Source: Homarus americanus (Eukaryota; Arthropoda; Malacostraca; Decapoda; Nephropidae). From it: 64,000 nt of DNA. The translations under genes and the position numbers were made by a program. The notes under the pieces were generated by a model. It was not told where the DNA came from. It saw only the letters and a program-made list of their open reading frames with translations, and made no database searches. Where the stretch lies: contig NW_024753920.1 in assembly GCF_018991925.1 (NCBI RefSeq), positions 124,001 to 188,000 of the forward strand, read 5' to 3'. Positions 34,710 through 45,359 of the stretch are shown piece after piece. Numbering within the stretch: the first letter of the stretch is position 1; each line of letters opens with the position of its first letter.

Positions 34710-35318
34710 CTAGGAATCATTGATCAATCGGTGCTTCTCCAGGTGATTTCGAATAGAGTTTGAAATGATTGCTTCCAGTAATTTGCCTACTATTGATGTT
34801 AGACTGATTGGGTGGTAGTTAGAGGATAGTGATCTATCCCCCTTCTTGAAAATCGGTATTACATTCGCTATCCTCCAGGATTCTGGTACTACACCTGTTT
34901 TTAAGGACATGTTAAACAACTTTGCTAAGGGCATACTAAGCTCTTCCTTACATTCCTTTAATACTCTGGCAAATATCTCATCGGGACCAGGTGACTTATT
35001 AGGCTTTAGTTTGTCTATTTGCTTACTAACATCGTTACTAGTCACTACTATCTCACTTAATTTGTTTTCTTCACTATCTCTGAATAGAGTCGGTGCCTCG
35101 GGTATCATGTTTAAATTTTCGGTGGTGAAAACTGTTGAAAAATATTTATTCAAATTATTGCTCATTTCTCCGTCGTTATCAGTGAGCTTGCCGGAGTCTG
35201 ACCGTATTGGTCCAATCTTTTCACGTGTTTTAGTTTGATACATTTGGTAGAATCCTTTGCGGTTTGTCTTCGCCTCCCTTGCTATCCTTACCTCATAAGG
35301 GAGAAAGAAAAACAACAT
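34710..35318 (-). pseudogene. LINE reverse transcriptase, N-terminal part (relic)
   Basis: A 202-codon open stretch covers the linker before the RT and the first RT motifs. Visible are KLKPNKSPGPDEI (residues 103-115), VPESWRIANVIPIFKKGD (144-161) and NYHPISLTS (167-175), all typical of LINE RTs. The usual R in the last motif (YRPIS) is H here. The frame ends in a stop just after the LINDS segment. The next 180 bp (34530-34709) are homologous to the following RT region but broken by at least one frameshift and several stops. The upstream start methionine is arbitrary, since the element is truncated there. This was part of a cDNA-synthesising enzyme in the retrotransposon and cannot be functional now. 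Confidence 0.88.
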
Positions 35319-35322
35319 CTAG

Positions 35323-35528
35323 GATAAACAGAAAGATAAACGAACAAAACCAAATAATTATGGAAATACAAAGGTAAATACAAAAATACTAAACAGACCA
35401 ACACAAATGAGTAATTGCAATATTAATGTTAACTGGGGAATAATAATTAGCGTTTCTATTGAGTTTTTTTTCTTTACCTTTACCTTTTATTTATTTCTTC
35501 TTCCTATTCGTAATATTCGATCTTATAT
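35323..35528. other. AT-rich unique DNA
   Basis: 5' flank of the truncated LINE; no feature recognised. Confidence 0.4.
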
Positions 35529-35529
35529 A

Positions 35530-35584
35530 TCTCTCTCTCTCTCTCTCTCTAATCATGAGAGAGAGAGAGAGAGAGAGAGAGAGT
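35530..35584. repeat. Inverted dinucleotide pair (CT)n-aatcatg-(GA)n
   Basis: About 10 CT units (35530-35550) are followed, after a 7-bp spacer, by about 13 GA units (35557-35583), forming a perfect long hairpin on either strand. Confidence 0.95.
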
Positions 35585-35988
35585 AATACCATCAGCTTAG
35601 CCCCAAATTCATGACACCATCCACTACCACAACAACCCTTAACAAGACTGGCCATGAATGCATATCTTGGGGAGGGGGGGAGAGGAGGAGGAAGTCATCA
35701 CCATTTCTTTCCTTCTTTCATTCATTCTTTCTTTCTTGCTACGTCCCATCATCAAGGAGGGACTGAGTGAGGCTGCCTTCATGCGTCTGGTGGCTCAAGA
35801 GATGTACAGTAAAACTAGCAAATGGTAACTGGGGAAGCAAGCAGTATAATACACTCGGTTATAAGAGAAATATATCTTACCTAATCATCCATATCAAAAG
35901 ACAATGATAAGACCTTGTCAATCTATCTAACCATCTAAAACACTGATTACATTGAATGAGTTCAGTTTCAAGAGTACAGTATAGAGTT
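35585..35988. other. Unique DNA
   Basis: No recognised feature apart from a short tttctttc run near 35705-35735. Confidence 0.4.
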
Positions 35989-36165
35989 TGGGTCATGTCG
36001 AGTTGGGTCATGTCGGGTCAGGTCATGTCGGGTCGGGTCATGTCGGGTTGGGGTCGGTTTTGGGTGTCGGTTTGGGTCATGTCGGGTTGGGTCATGTCGG
36101 GTTGGGTCATGTCGGGTCGGGTTGGGTCATGTCGGGTCGGGTCATGTCGGGTCGGGTCAAGGTTC
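35989..36165. repeat. ~15-bp repeat, gggtcatgtcgggtt
   Basis: About ten imperfect units. Arrangement varies by duplication of gggtcg/gggttg. The segment 36166-36740 has no recognised gene. Confidence 0.85.
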
Positions 36166-36741
36166 GTCCACAGATCTAAGGAACACACTGTGGGTTTAAC
36201 CAGAGGAAATACCACATTGATAATATTAATCCATTTACTTTAACACTCCATAGACCATCAGTACACAAGACCCTCAGCGACACACTTACAATACACTTTA
36301 ATACGCACTCACAGACGCCACCTCCCTCCCCTCCTCTCTCCCGCACCTATAGAAGTCACACTCGCGTAAATCATCACTACACTGTCCCGTTTTACCCTGG
36401 TTATGGCCAGTTAACACGGAACTGACCAAGAGATACTAACACTCATATTACGTTCACAGATGGCGTTTATTACTCACCAAAACGTTGTTGTCATTATCTG
36501 CAGTGTGTGTGTGTGTGTCCTCCGGTGTAAGTGGTTATGGGCAATTACATAACTATTAACGACCTGCAGTGTTTGGGAGTTTAGTTTCAACACCCGTCCA
36601 TAGATGGCGTAGGCGCTGAGGTCTTGCGCTCATAACTCCTTCTCGAACGCTAAGACTTGTCCTTGAATTGAGAGATAATGAGAGGCAAGCACGACAATAT
36701 TGTACTCAAGGGTGAAGTCAAGTGATGCAAGGTCGCATTAT

Positions 36742-36868
36742 AAGGGTGAGGTGGTGTGTGGTGAGGTGGTGTGTGGTGAGGTGTGTGTGTGAGGTGATGT
36801 GTGGTGAGGTGGTGTGTGGTGAGGTGTTGGTGTGTGGTGTGTGTGGGTGTTGCGGTGAGGTGGTGGTG
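36742..36868. repeat. 15-bp repeat, gaggtggtgtgtggt
   Basis: About seven imperfect units with internal gt-length changes. Confidence 0.85.
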
Positions 36869-37348
36869 AGGTAGATAAAGACAAGGCGAAAAACACACTA
36901 CAATAACACACGAAAATCTTCCACTGCCGCTGAAGGACGAGGAGGTAATGTGTCGGGTTTCACGTGTCCAGTCACGCTGTGTCGCTCGTGTGTCGGAACA
37001 TCTCGTCATGGCTCAAGTTGTTTCACTCTGATGTGGGGCGCAGAGTAACCCCTCTCTCCCTCTTTCTCTCTCTCTAAGAAAAAAAATTACGATCCTGAGT
37101 TCCGTGTTACTGGTGTTCCTCATTTCTACAAGTTCCTCACCCAGCAGTTCCGTGTGTTACTTACGGGAGCTCTTTTTTTCTGATAGAGGAAGAGCCCCTA
37201 GAAAGCTTTCATCCTGTTACCGTAGTTCTCACCGGATAAACCCACTGACTTGAAGAATCTACCTTCCTCCTCCAGATAGTTGATTGTCTCAAAGGGATTC
37301 CACTTCCTTTACCTGCCTCCTTCCTTAAGACGCTCCTCTATAAAACAT

Positions 37349-37385
<37 letters not shown>

Positions 37386-38530
37386 GTCGTTAACAAAACA
37401 AATAAATATTTTAATCAATAGTAAATGTATTATTTAATCTTCTATTTCAATTTCCTTTTAGGTTTAAGAGTTTTTTGTTGTTGCAGGGAATAAGGACAAG
37501 AACAAACACACACACACACACACACACACTTATCTACACATATTTCCCTCTTTCTGTGTGTGTGTACATAATTCATGGTGCACGTACACACATAATCTCC
37601 TCCCTACTTTCCCTCACACAACAAACGAGCCACAATGTCCCTCACAACACCTCGCATGATTAACAACCGTTAGCCCGAACTGCCCCATTACCGAGCCTCA
37701 CTAATGACAAACCTAACTTACATTAACATATCTACCTTATTATATTAACGACCTTCTACTATATAATCTACATAACATTATAAAGAGTTAGCATTTACAG
37801 CATTTTTGTAGAATTGCAAGTATTTACATAATAAAAAAATGTCATAATCTTCAGTATTTTTTATAATTACAAAAAATGGAAGAAAAAAGTAATTTACTGA
37901 AGCCTATATATGTATAAGGTATTATATATTGTTTAAATTAATTGCTTCATAAACACATGTAAGTGATATTTAATGCCCTAATGTGAGACTTATTTCATAG
38001 TACTGATTTAATGCATTTTTATAGTACAGTATATAGAAAAAAATATTATTATTATTGGTAGTAGTAGTAGTCGTAGTAGTAGTAACACAGCATCACTATT
38101 ACTACATCCTCTTATTATCAACAATACTCATTCACAGATAAACGAACAAGACACTATTATACTGCACACCACAACCTTCCCATGACTCCCCCGCAAAACA
38201 GAGAAAATAATACAATACGGACTATCCAATTATTACCCCAAACCATAAAAAAAATAAAACAAAGCCAATTTATATCAACTTTCACTCACCGGTAATAAGA
38301 CGAAACGACTAACAAACAAACAAACGAACACACAAATAAAAATAAATAAATAAAATAAAGTCCAACAGTCTCCACGTACATAAGGTTTGGAAAGCGAATT
38401 GCACACACCGGAAGCTTTCACCAACACATTAAATACATCCTGGAGCATAAGAACACCTAGTTGGTAAGAGTTCGAAATTGCTTTACATGTTTTAAAGATT
38501 ATTTGCTCAATGACGTTTGTTTTGTGTTGC
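36869..38530. other. Unique AT-rich DNA with short microsatellites
   Basis: (GT)n at 37351-37383, (CA)n at 37506-37530 and (TAG)n near 38060-38085. A bulged hairpin (gctctt / aagagc) spans 37167-37199. No gene recognised. Confidence 0.5.
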
Positions 38531-38534
38531 TGTG

Positions 38535-38760
38535 TAGAGCGAGGTTGTGGGAGGTGTCAGGGGTTAGGGTTGTGGGAGGTGTAAGGGTTGTGGGAGGTGT
38601 CAGAGTTGTGGGAGGTGTCAGGGTTGTGGGAGGTGTCAGGGTTGTGGGAGGTGTCAGGGTTGTGGGAGGTGTCAGGGTTGTGGGAGGTGTCAGAGTTGTG
38701 GGAGGTGTCAGAGTTGTGGGAGGTGTCAGGGTTGTGGGAGGTGTCAGGGTTGTGGGGCCT
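38535..38760. repeat. 18-bp minisatellite, gttgtgggaggtgtcagg
   Basis: About twelve units, nearly identical (g/a at one position), abutting the LINE relic. Because 18 is a multiple of three the plus frame reads as a six-residue VRVVGG repeat; this is not supported as a protein. Confidence 0.92.
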
Positions 38761-38762
38761 GT

Positions 38763-39132
38763 AGGAGCATTGAAGCTACCATTATCCATGAACAACTACG
38801 CTGGACTGGCCATGTTTTACCCGCATGGACGACAGTACAATGCCAAAGCAGCTACTTTACAGTTACCTAACGAATAGTAAACGTAACGCTGGCGGGCAAC
38901 TGAAAAGGTATAAGGATAGTCTTAAGACAAACCTGAAAAATGGCAAAATCGACCCCCTCACCTGGGAGTCGATTACTCCACATCGTAACGCTTGGAGGAG
39001 CACCACACGAGAAGGTGTCAATACTTTCGAGTTAGCCCGACTGCAAACCGAGGCAGACAAGCGCCAACGCCGGAAAGACGCTGCCACCGCTCCCGTATCG
39101 GCCTCTTTAGTCACCTCAAAACTCACCAATGA
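38763..39132 (+). pseudogene. C-terminal relic of a second LINE-type reverse transcriptase (copy D)
   Basis: The plus strand first reads [18 protein letters not shown] (38763-38816), a conserved segment near the C-terminus of many metazoan LINE polyproteins. A one-base shift then moves the frame to [15 protein letters not shown] (from 38825) and on through GGQLKRYKDSLKTNLK and WESITPHRNAWRS. After a deletion, a further shift at about 39088 yields RSRIGLFSHLKTHQ then TGA at 39130-39132. That is the second half of the family's C-terminal zinc-finger-like motif; the cysteine half is absent. Only the last ~120 codons survive. The upstream edge coincides with the end of the 18-bp array. Confidence 0.85.
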
Positions 39133-39450
39133 AGGCGACATCCCTAATAACTTCGAGGAAAGCAAAGTAGTAGTAATGGTAGTAGTTCTTGTTAGTGTTG
39201 TTCTGGGTATTATAATGCTGTTTTAGTTATTTATGCTATTCTAGTTGTTATTACGGTGTGGTAGGCTGTCATGGTGTTGAATTATGGTTGTGATAGATGG
39301 CAACAGTGTCACCTCCTCCTCCTCCTCCTCGTCGTCTCGCGGTTATGGTAACACTGATTTAAGTCTTTGTGTTGTCGGCGTCATGTTCAAAAACTATGTT
39401 ACTGTAGTGGGTAATTGTATCTGGCTATACTGAGTTGTAGTTATGGTGTC
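39133..39450. other. Unique DNA with triplet patches
   Basis: Short gta/gtt and cct triplet runs; no gene recognised. Confidence 0.4.
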
Positions 39451-39454
39451 CTAA

Positions 39455-39665
39455 TGCAGAACAGGGTGTCATAATGCTGTACAGGGTGTCATAATGCTGT
39501 ACAGGGTGTCATAATGCAGTACAGGGTGTCATAATGCAGAACAGGGTGTCCTAATGCAGTACGAGGTATCATAATGCAGTACAGGGTGTCCTAATGCTGT
39601 ACAGGGTGTCTTTATGCAGTACAGGGTGTCATAATGCAGTACAGGGTGTCATAATGCTGTACAGG
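39455..39665. repeat. 20-bp minisatellite, gtacagggtgtcataatgca
   Basis: Eleven units, differing mainly at gct/gca and cat/cct positions. Confidence 0.95.
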
Positions 39666-40214
39666 GAGAAACTGCCATGAGCTTGGCCTTGACCACACAC
39701 GACCAGCTGGAGGCAAGTGTGACCGGGTTACACCTCCGGGAAGGTAAGATGAGGCCGTGAGTCTCATTGTCTTACCGTCTTCAAGGATATAACTTAGCTT
39801 TCTACCTTCCATTACTGGCTGCTGGGGAGGTAACTAAGATAACAGATAACAGCGCGTCTTATCTATGTGGGTGTTCATATATAAAAGTTACTCGAACAAG
39901 TTACTAGTGTGTTCTGACCTCCCCGCGGGATGTTGAAGACCTGCTTACAAGAACACCCAGCATAATAAAAGCCCGAAGGTGAAGTGAGATCGGAAAGTGA
40001 CAAGTGAAGGCAACAGTGACGAGCTTAGAACAATAGTAACATCCCGAGGGTAGAGCGTGACCGGACAGTGACAAGTGAAGGTAACAGTGACGGTGACTCC
40101 TGAGTGTATCATCCGAGTTGAATAATACAACACGACTCGCCCCCAATACACCAGCCATACAATATCTCCCTAAACTACCACAATACATACACATGGTGCT
40201 GTATAGGTCCCCTT
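39666..40214. other. Unique DNA with a 71-bp tandem duplication
   Basis: agtgacaagtgaagg occurs at 39996 and 40067 within a longer imperfect duplication (about 39970-40095). Confidence 0.55.
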
Positions 40215-40375
40215 CACCTAACCTGGGCAGTGGGTGGTGGGGTGGGGTGGGTGGGTGGGTGGGTGAGTGAGTAGGTGGGTGGGGTGGGTGAGTGGGTGGG
40301 TGGGTGTGGGTGGGTGTGGGTGGGTGGGTGTGGGTGGGTGGGTGAGTGGGTGGGTGGGTGTGGGTAGGTGGATGG
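40215..40375. repeat. (GGGT)n-type G-rich repeat
   Basis: About 150 bp of gggt tetramers with gag and gtg interruptions, matching the G-quadruplex sequence pattern on the plus strand. Confidence 0.9.
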
Positions 40376-41040
40376 GAGTGGCCCTGTGGAGTCTTAATAA
40401 TGAAGGGTGTTATCCTATGCACTGCTGACCAACGTAAAAATAACGAAAAGTCGGAAAAACTTCACCAACTCGAAAAACTTAAGTTATAGAGAATAAAAAC
40501 ATTAAAAGCCACGAAAAACTCGGCGGAAGTTGACGAAGGAAAAAAAACCACTCGCTATATTCTCTTAATAAGTTTTAATAATAAGTTCAATTTCATATTT
40601 GTGTTTTGTTAATGAGTCTCAGATGAGCGCGAGATAACAATAGTAATAATCCAATACACTAAGTTAAATATAGATAGATAAACGATTGAATGACCAAATA
40701 AATTAATGAACAGGCATATAAAAATAAACAAGTAATTAATAAATAAATAACAATATAGACCAGAAAACCAAAACTAATTCTAATTGTCATTCCCATACAC
40801 GAAAATACGGATCTTACTTTTGGATAATGAATAATGTGTATAAACGCATGAATAAGTCGATGAAATACGAAAAATATACATAAAGAATTATAATAAAGGC
40901 AAAAATACAATAAAATATACACCATTATGAAGGGGTTATACAGAAGTGGTGTATGAACGAAACAAACTGAATATATTCTTTGTTCTGGCGGAGGACTGAA
41001 CTAATAATTAGGAATAAATCATCAACAATATAAAAACAAC
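40376..41040. other. AT-rich unique DNA
   Basis: No recognised feature. Minus frames are Ile/Tyr/Leu-rich and compositional. Confidence 0.5.
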
Positions 41041-41044
41041 TTCA

Positions 41045-41118
41045 CGCAGCAGACTGAGGGTAAGACTGAAGCAGACTGAGGGTAAGACTGCAGCAGACAC
41101 ACACACAGCAGACTGGGG
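41045..41118. repeat. ~25-bp repeat, agcagactgagggtaag
   Basis: Three imperfect units. Confidence 0.75.
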
Positions 41119-41239
41119 GTAAGGAAGGACCACAGGCGCAAGCAGACACTGAAGGCAAGACTTGAACCAGACGATCAACAGACAGAAATGAAAGCAGAGC
41201 AGAGGATGGGGGAGGGGGGTAAACAAGGTCTGCTGTCAT

Positions 41240-41800
41240 ACATTACCACCATCACTATCACCACCATCATCACCAAACTCACTACCATCATCCTCAACTG
41301 CCATCACCAACACTACCACCGCCACCACCATAGCCACCACTACTACCACCACCACCACCACCACCACTACTACCACCACCACCACCACCACCACTACTAC
41401 CACCACCACCACCACCACCACCACTACCACCACCACCACCACCAATTATAACCACCACCACCACCAACACTACCACCACCATAACCACCACCACCAATTC
41501 AACACTACCACCACCACCACCACCACCATAACCACCTCAACTCACCACCACCACTACCACCACCACCACCACTACTACCACACCACCACCACCACCACCA
41601 CCACCACACTACTGCCACCACCACCACCAACACTACCACCACCACCACCATAACCACCACCACCACCAACACTACCACCACCATAATCACCACTACTGCC
41701 ACCACCATCACTACTGCCGCCACCATCACCACCACCACCACCACCACCACTACTACCACCATAACCACCACAAACACCATCACCACCATGTTCACCCGTG
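41240..41800. repeat. Long (ACC)n/(CCA)n triplet array
   Basis: About 560 bp of acc triplets with act, ata and aac variants. Poly-Val, poly-Gly and poly-His frames on the strands are repeat-derived. Confidence 0.95.
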
Positions 41801-41924
41801 GTCCCATATCCAATATATTACAGGTAACATATCACCTTGCCAGCCACCCTTAACATTACCACAGTGTAACAACACTTAACAGAGGCCATGTGTGGTGGGT
41901 GAACCTATTAATTCTCTTACCTTC

Positions 41925-42500
41925 CTTCCTTCCTTCCTTCCTTCCTTCCTTCCTTCCTTCATTCGTTCACTCCATACACCTCACGTCCATGTCTCTAGTA
42001 TCATCCTCCTCCTTCCTTCCCCCACTCATTCCTTCAGTCCACAAAACTCTCATCCATCTCCCCACTCCACAAAACTCTCATCCATCTCCCCACTCAACTC
42101 TTTTTCATTATATTCCTGCCCTCTTCTTCCCTTCTTTGACCCCTCCCTCCACACAAACACCCCCCTTCCCTCCCCCTCCTCCACACAACACACCCCCCCC
42201 CTTCCCTCCACACAAACACCCCCTTCCCCTCCTCCCCTTCCTCCTCCACACAAACACCTTCCCCCCCTCCACCCAACACCTGGATGATGATGTAACAAAT
42301 AGCCACCATTAATCTCCCCAGGCCTGTAGACACACCAGACTCCCTCCAGCCCCCCCCCTTCCACTCCTCTTTCCACCCCCTAAAACCACCTTTCCCATCC
42401 ACTTTCCTTCCAAACACTCTTATCTCGCCTCCGCCCAAGACTTCCTTCCTTCCTTCCTTCCATCTAACCTCCTCCTTCCACCTTAAGCCCGACCCTTCCC
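41925..42500. repeat. (CTTC)n and polypyrimidine block
   Basis: (cttc)n at 41921-41960 is followed by C/T/A-rich text with local duplications (ccactccacaaaactctc at about 42033 and 42062; cctccacacaaacacc recurring at 42145-42260). Confidence 0.85.
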
Positions 42501-42645
42501 TCCACACCAGCACCTGGATAATGATAATGATGATGATGATGATGATGATGATAATGATGATGTGGTCAGGATGTCATAACTAGTAGCATCCATTACTCTT
42601 CTGCCTGTAGACCACACCACTCTCTCTCCCTCCCGTTTTTTTTAT
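42270..42645. repeat. ~240-bp diverged tandem duplication with (GAT)n expansion
   Basis: The segment ctggatgatgatgtaac...gcctgtagacacacc at 42280-42335 is repeated at 42514-42620. In the right copy gatgat has expanded to (gat)n at 42520-42560. Confidence 0.65.
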
Positions 42646-42930
42646 CTTACTCTCACACCGTCTCTTCCATCCACTCTCCCCTCCCCTTTTCTCGTGTTCT
42701 CTCTCTCTTACCTTTTCTATACCCCTCTCCCATTCCCTTTAACTTCTTTCTTCCTCTCCAAATCACCCTTCCATCATTCTCTCCCTTCCTACTCCTCCAC
42801 CATTCCCCCCCTTCCTTCCTCTCCACCATTCCCTTCCTTCCTTCTCCTCCACCATTCCCCCCCTTCCTTCCTCTCCACCATTCCCTTCCTTCCTTCTCCT
42901 CCACCACCACCCTCTTCCCTTCCTCACTAC
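42646..42930. repeat. Polypyrimidine block with 52-bp repeat
   Basis: ctcctccaccattcccccc begins at 42792 and again at 42844, each followed by similar cttcctctccaccattccc text. Confidence 0.85.
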
Positions 42931-43204
42931 CACTCTTTCTCTCAGATTAATGGGACATTTTTATTGCCATTAAGGAACATTAAAATTACTGGCAGTGGCA
43001 CACCTTCACTACTGCTGGAGACTTTCTTCTCTCTTAATCTCCTTTCTTTCTTTCTCTCTTATGTCATACTTTTCCCACGCACTCCTCTTCTCTTCCTCGT
43101 CTCTCATTTGTTTCAATATCTTCAACCAATAACAGCGCAGAGATGTGCTCGTAGGTGTGTGGACAGGATATTATTTGGTGGATTTTTATTAATTATAAAT
43201 AAAG

Positions 43205-43335
43205 AAATATTTTTGTTTGTGCGTGTATGTGTGTGTCAGAGAGTAAGCAGTCACACATTACCTCCTCAGTGGGGGATTCGAACCTGAGACCTCTGTGCAA
43301 TACTGTCAGACCAATACGATAACTATTCCATCACT
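43205..43335 (-). repeat. tRNA-derived SINE-like element
   Basis: On the minus strand GGTTCGAATCC (43274-43284) is a perfect RNA polymerase III B box. About 27 bp upstream lies ggaatagttatcgtattgg (43311-43329), resembling the tRNA A-box region (as in tagtggttatc, with a short deletion). Between them TCTG/CAGA can form a partial anticodon stem. The T stem does not pair fully and no intact acceptor stem is present, so it is not a functional tRNA. The sequence downstream becomes AT-rich (43170-43205), as in a SINE tail. Boundaries are estimates. Confidence 0.6.
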
Positions 43336-44615
43336 TTTCATGTCCCATTTTCATGTTTGCACTATTGATGCAAATAACCTACAGCACCTTATCAACTAAT
43401 TCTCCATCAAGTAAAAAATCAGAAGTTCAATTTCAGTGTTAAAAAGTCCCACCGATCACATTTACCTGAAGAAGTAAAATGTTAAGGTATAAAGTACACA
43501 CATTTTTTTGCGTTCTTTACGTCTCACGTTATTGATCAACCATTTTCCTGTAATAGAGTAATTTACTGTATATACTTTTTTAACTAAACTTCTTTATAAA
43601 TTTACACCACATATCAACTCCGTGAAAATAAAGCAGATTTAAGGAACATGAAAGGCCCCGTAACTAATGTTAAGAAAGAAAAAATATACAATATTTTCAA
43701 TCCTTTCAATTCCAACTTCAACAAAATCCTGTAAGTAACTAAACTAGACGTAATATAATAAAATCAGACAAGAACGTTAATTAACTCATAAACCTAAACC
43801 TACAGAAACTTAATACAATCCAACTGAACATAAAACAAATATAACCTAGCCTAACCTAACCTAACCTTAATTGGCCCTTGTAAGCCTAAAGACCAGCACG
43901 GGTCACGACAGGAAGTACCAGCCGAGTATAGTACAGTCCACTGACTGGTCCTATACATGAAAAGTGGCTACATTTAACGTGAAAATCTATATAAATGTAC
44001 AAAACATTCTTGGTCAATATACCGTATAATCATTGTTTATATATTTCCATTCGATATATATAATAAGGTTCTTATTTCGTCATTATTATTATGGTATAAA
44101 CTAATTTTAATTATATAGTAGAATATTCTTTAAATTATCCACCTACTTACTCGTCCAGTCAAGAACGGCGGAACATAAAGATTATCTACCCATACAAAAT
44201 CCAAGCGTCCTAGTAAGGGTGGGCGAACACCCAGCCCTAGTTCTGGGCTGTTTATGACTTGTGCGACCGTAGCTTTAAGAAAGGGTCTGATACCGTTTTA
44301 AAAACTGTATAATATAAAATTGTAAAAATTGTAAAAAAGTGCATAAATATGCATCTAAACCCCTGAAATAAAGAGTATCATTAATACTTGTAATAAAAAA
44401 ACAATAAATTAGTAAAAAAAAAAAAATTTTTTTTAAATAATGTTCGTTGTAGGAGTTTCGTTCGTTATAGCATTCTCAATTTTATAGGTAAAACCGTTCG
44501 TTATAGGAATATTCGTAGTAGGATCCGTTCGTGATGACTCTTTACCTGAGCAGTTAGATTTACTTCAATATTCTTAATATTAATGAATATTGTATTAAAA
44601 AAAATGTAATTCGGT
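43336..44615. other. AT-rich unique DNA
   Basis: No gene recognised. Notes: short CCTAA run at 43846-43870, A13T8 block at 44417-44438, and a degenerate cgttcgttataggaat repeat at 44440-44530. Confidence 0.5.
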
Positions 44616-44617
44616 GT

Positions 44618-44740
44618 AATCTCCTGTACCCCAATACTGTACAGGACTTCCATGTGCAGTCACGAACAAAAGTCCTGTCGCCCTCTACTGCTCCACGAAC
44701 CCCCAGATTCAGTCTCGTGAACCCAAAGCAGTAGACACTG
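44618..44740. ncRNA. Candidate structured RNA/DNA element: three consecutive hairpins
   Basis: Perfect inverted repeats follow one another: CCTGTAC/GTACAGG (about 44622-44644), ACAGGACT/AGTCCTGT (44641-44648 with 44671-44678) and TCTACTGCT/AGCAGTAGA (44684-44692 with 44727-44735). The last contains an inner CACGA/TCGTG pair. The element lies about 55 bp from the putative exon at 44796, inside what would be its intron. It does not clearly fit box H/ACA or C/D snoRNAs. It could equally be a small palindromic transposon remnant. Confidence 0.35.
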
Positions 44741-44795
44741 GCACATTGTTCTGTCTGTAAATGGTTCGGATTCACTCAACAGGTGTAGAACTCAC

Positions 44796-44918
44796 CTGTA
44801 TAGTCTCCTGGGCGGTGTACTTCTTGGCCGACTTTCCGGCGCCCGGGGCGTCCATCCTGCACTAGACATCCTACGTCGCCCAGCCCATCCTGCGTTGCTC
44901 ACGCTGCCCCCACATCTT
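44796..44918 (-). CDS. Putative first coding exon of an unidentified host gene
   Basis: On the minus strand a pyrimidine-rich acceptor (ttttgtttggttacag) ends at 44919. The segment 44918-44796 is followed directly by GTGAG. From the ATG at 44853-44855 the frame is exactly 20 codons, ending in phase 0 at the donor: MDAPGAGKSAKKYTAQETIQ. Two shorter upstream ATGs exist; one opens a 14-codon frame ending in TAG and the other lies in a different frame. The segment is GC- and CpG-rich, unlike its AT-rich surroundings. I do not recognise the protein and no downstream exon was identified. It could also be a CpG-rich fragment of a repeat. Confidence 0.4.
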
Positions 44919-45355
44919 CTGTAACCAAACAAAAACAACACATTAATGAAAAGCACGAAATTATACAATGTGAGAGTAAGGTAAAAGTACAGGTAGCTAC
45001 AGTGAAGTCTTAACAGATATTTTGGGTGATAAACTTGACATGGGACACTTTTGATAACAGACCTGCCACACACACACTGTTGGCGACCTGCCAGGGAACA
45101 TTACTACATAGCTTCATCAAAACTAAACCAGTAAATTTGGACATGGAGACAGTAAGAGCTCTTCCAATATATATCGAGTAGTAAGTCACTCTGGACGGCA
45201 AATACTGAAGAGAAGCATCCAAGGAATATTATATGATTCAGAAGTTTGAGTCATCACCGAAATTCGACTGTTTTAATAATCTACCTTTTTCTTTCTTTCT
45301 TTCCTCTCCCTTTATCCTCTTCATCGCTTGGGCGATCGGTCACGTCTCTGTTACG
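44919..45355. other. Unique DNA
   Basis: No recognised feature other than a cttt-rich patch at 45285-45315. Confidence 0.4.
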
Positions 45356-45359
45356 CACA

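Larger units (their letters stand above)
33478..35322 (-). mobile_element. 5'-truncated non-LTR retrotransposon (CR1/L2/jockey-like), copy A
   Basis: The minus strand carries, in order, the segment before the reverse transcriptase, the RT domain, the C-terminal domain and a short 3' UTR ending in ttcttatgttcttgtg. The 5' end (5' UTR, ORF1, endonuclease) is missing, as is usual for LINEs that integrate by target-primed reverse transcription. The 3' terminus matches copy B at 57917. Clade assignment rests on overall protein appearance and the short repetitive 3' end, not on a search. No obvious target-site duplication was found. Confidence 0.9.

Noticed and set aside
43274..43284. Functional tRNA gene
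   Set aside because: The B box is perfect but T and acceptor stems do not pair and the anticodon arm is incomplete; it is better explained as a SINE.
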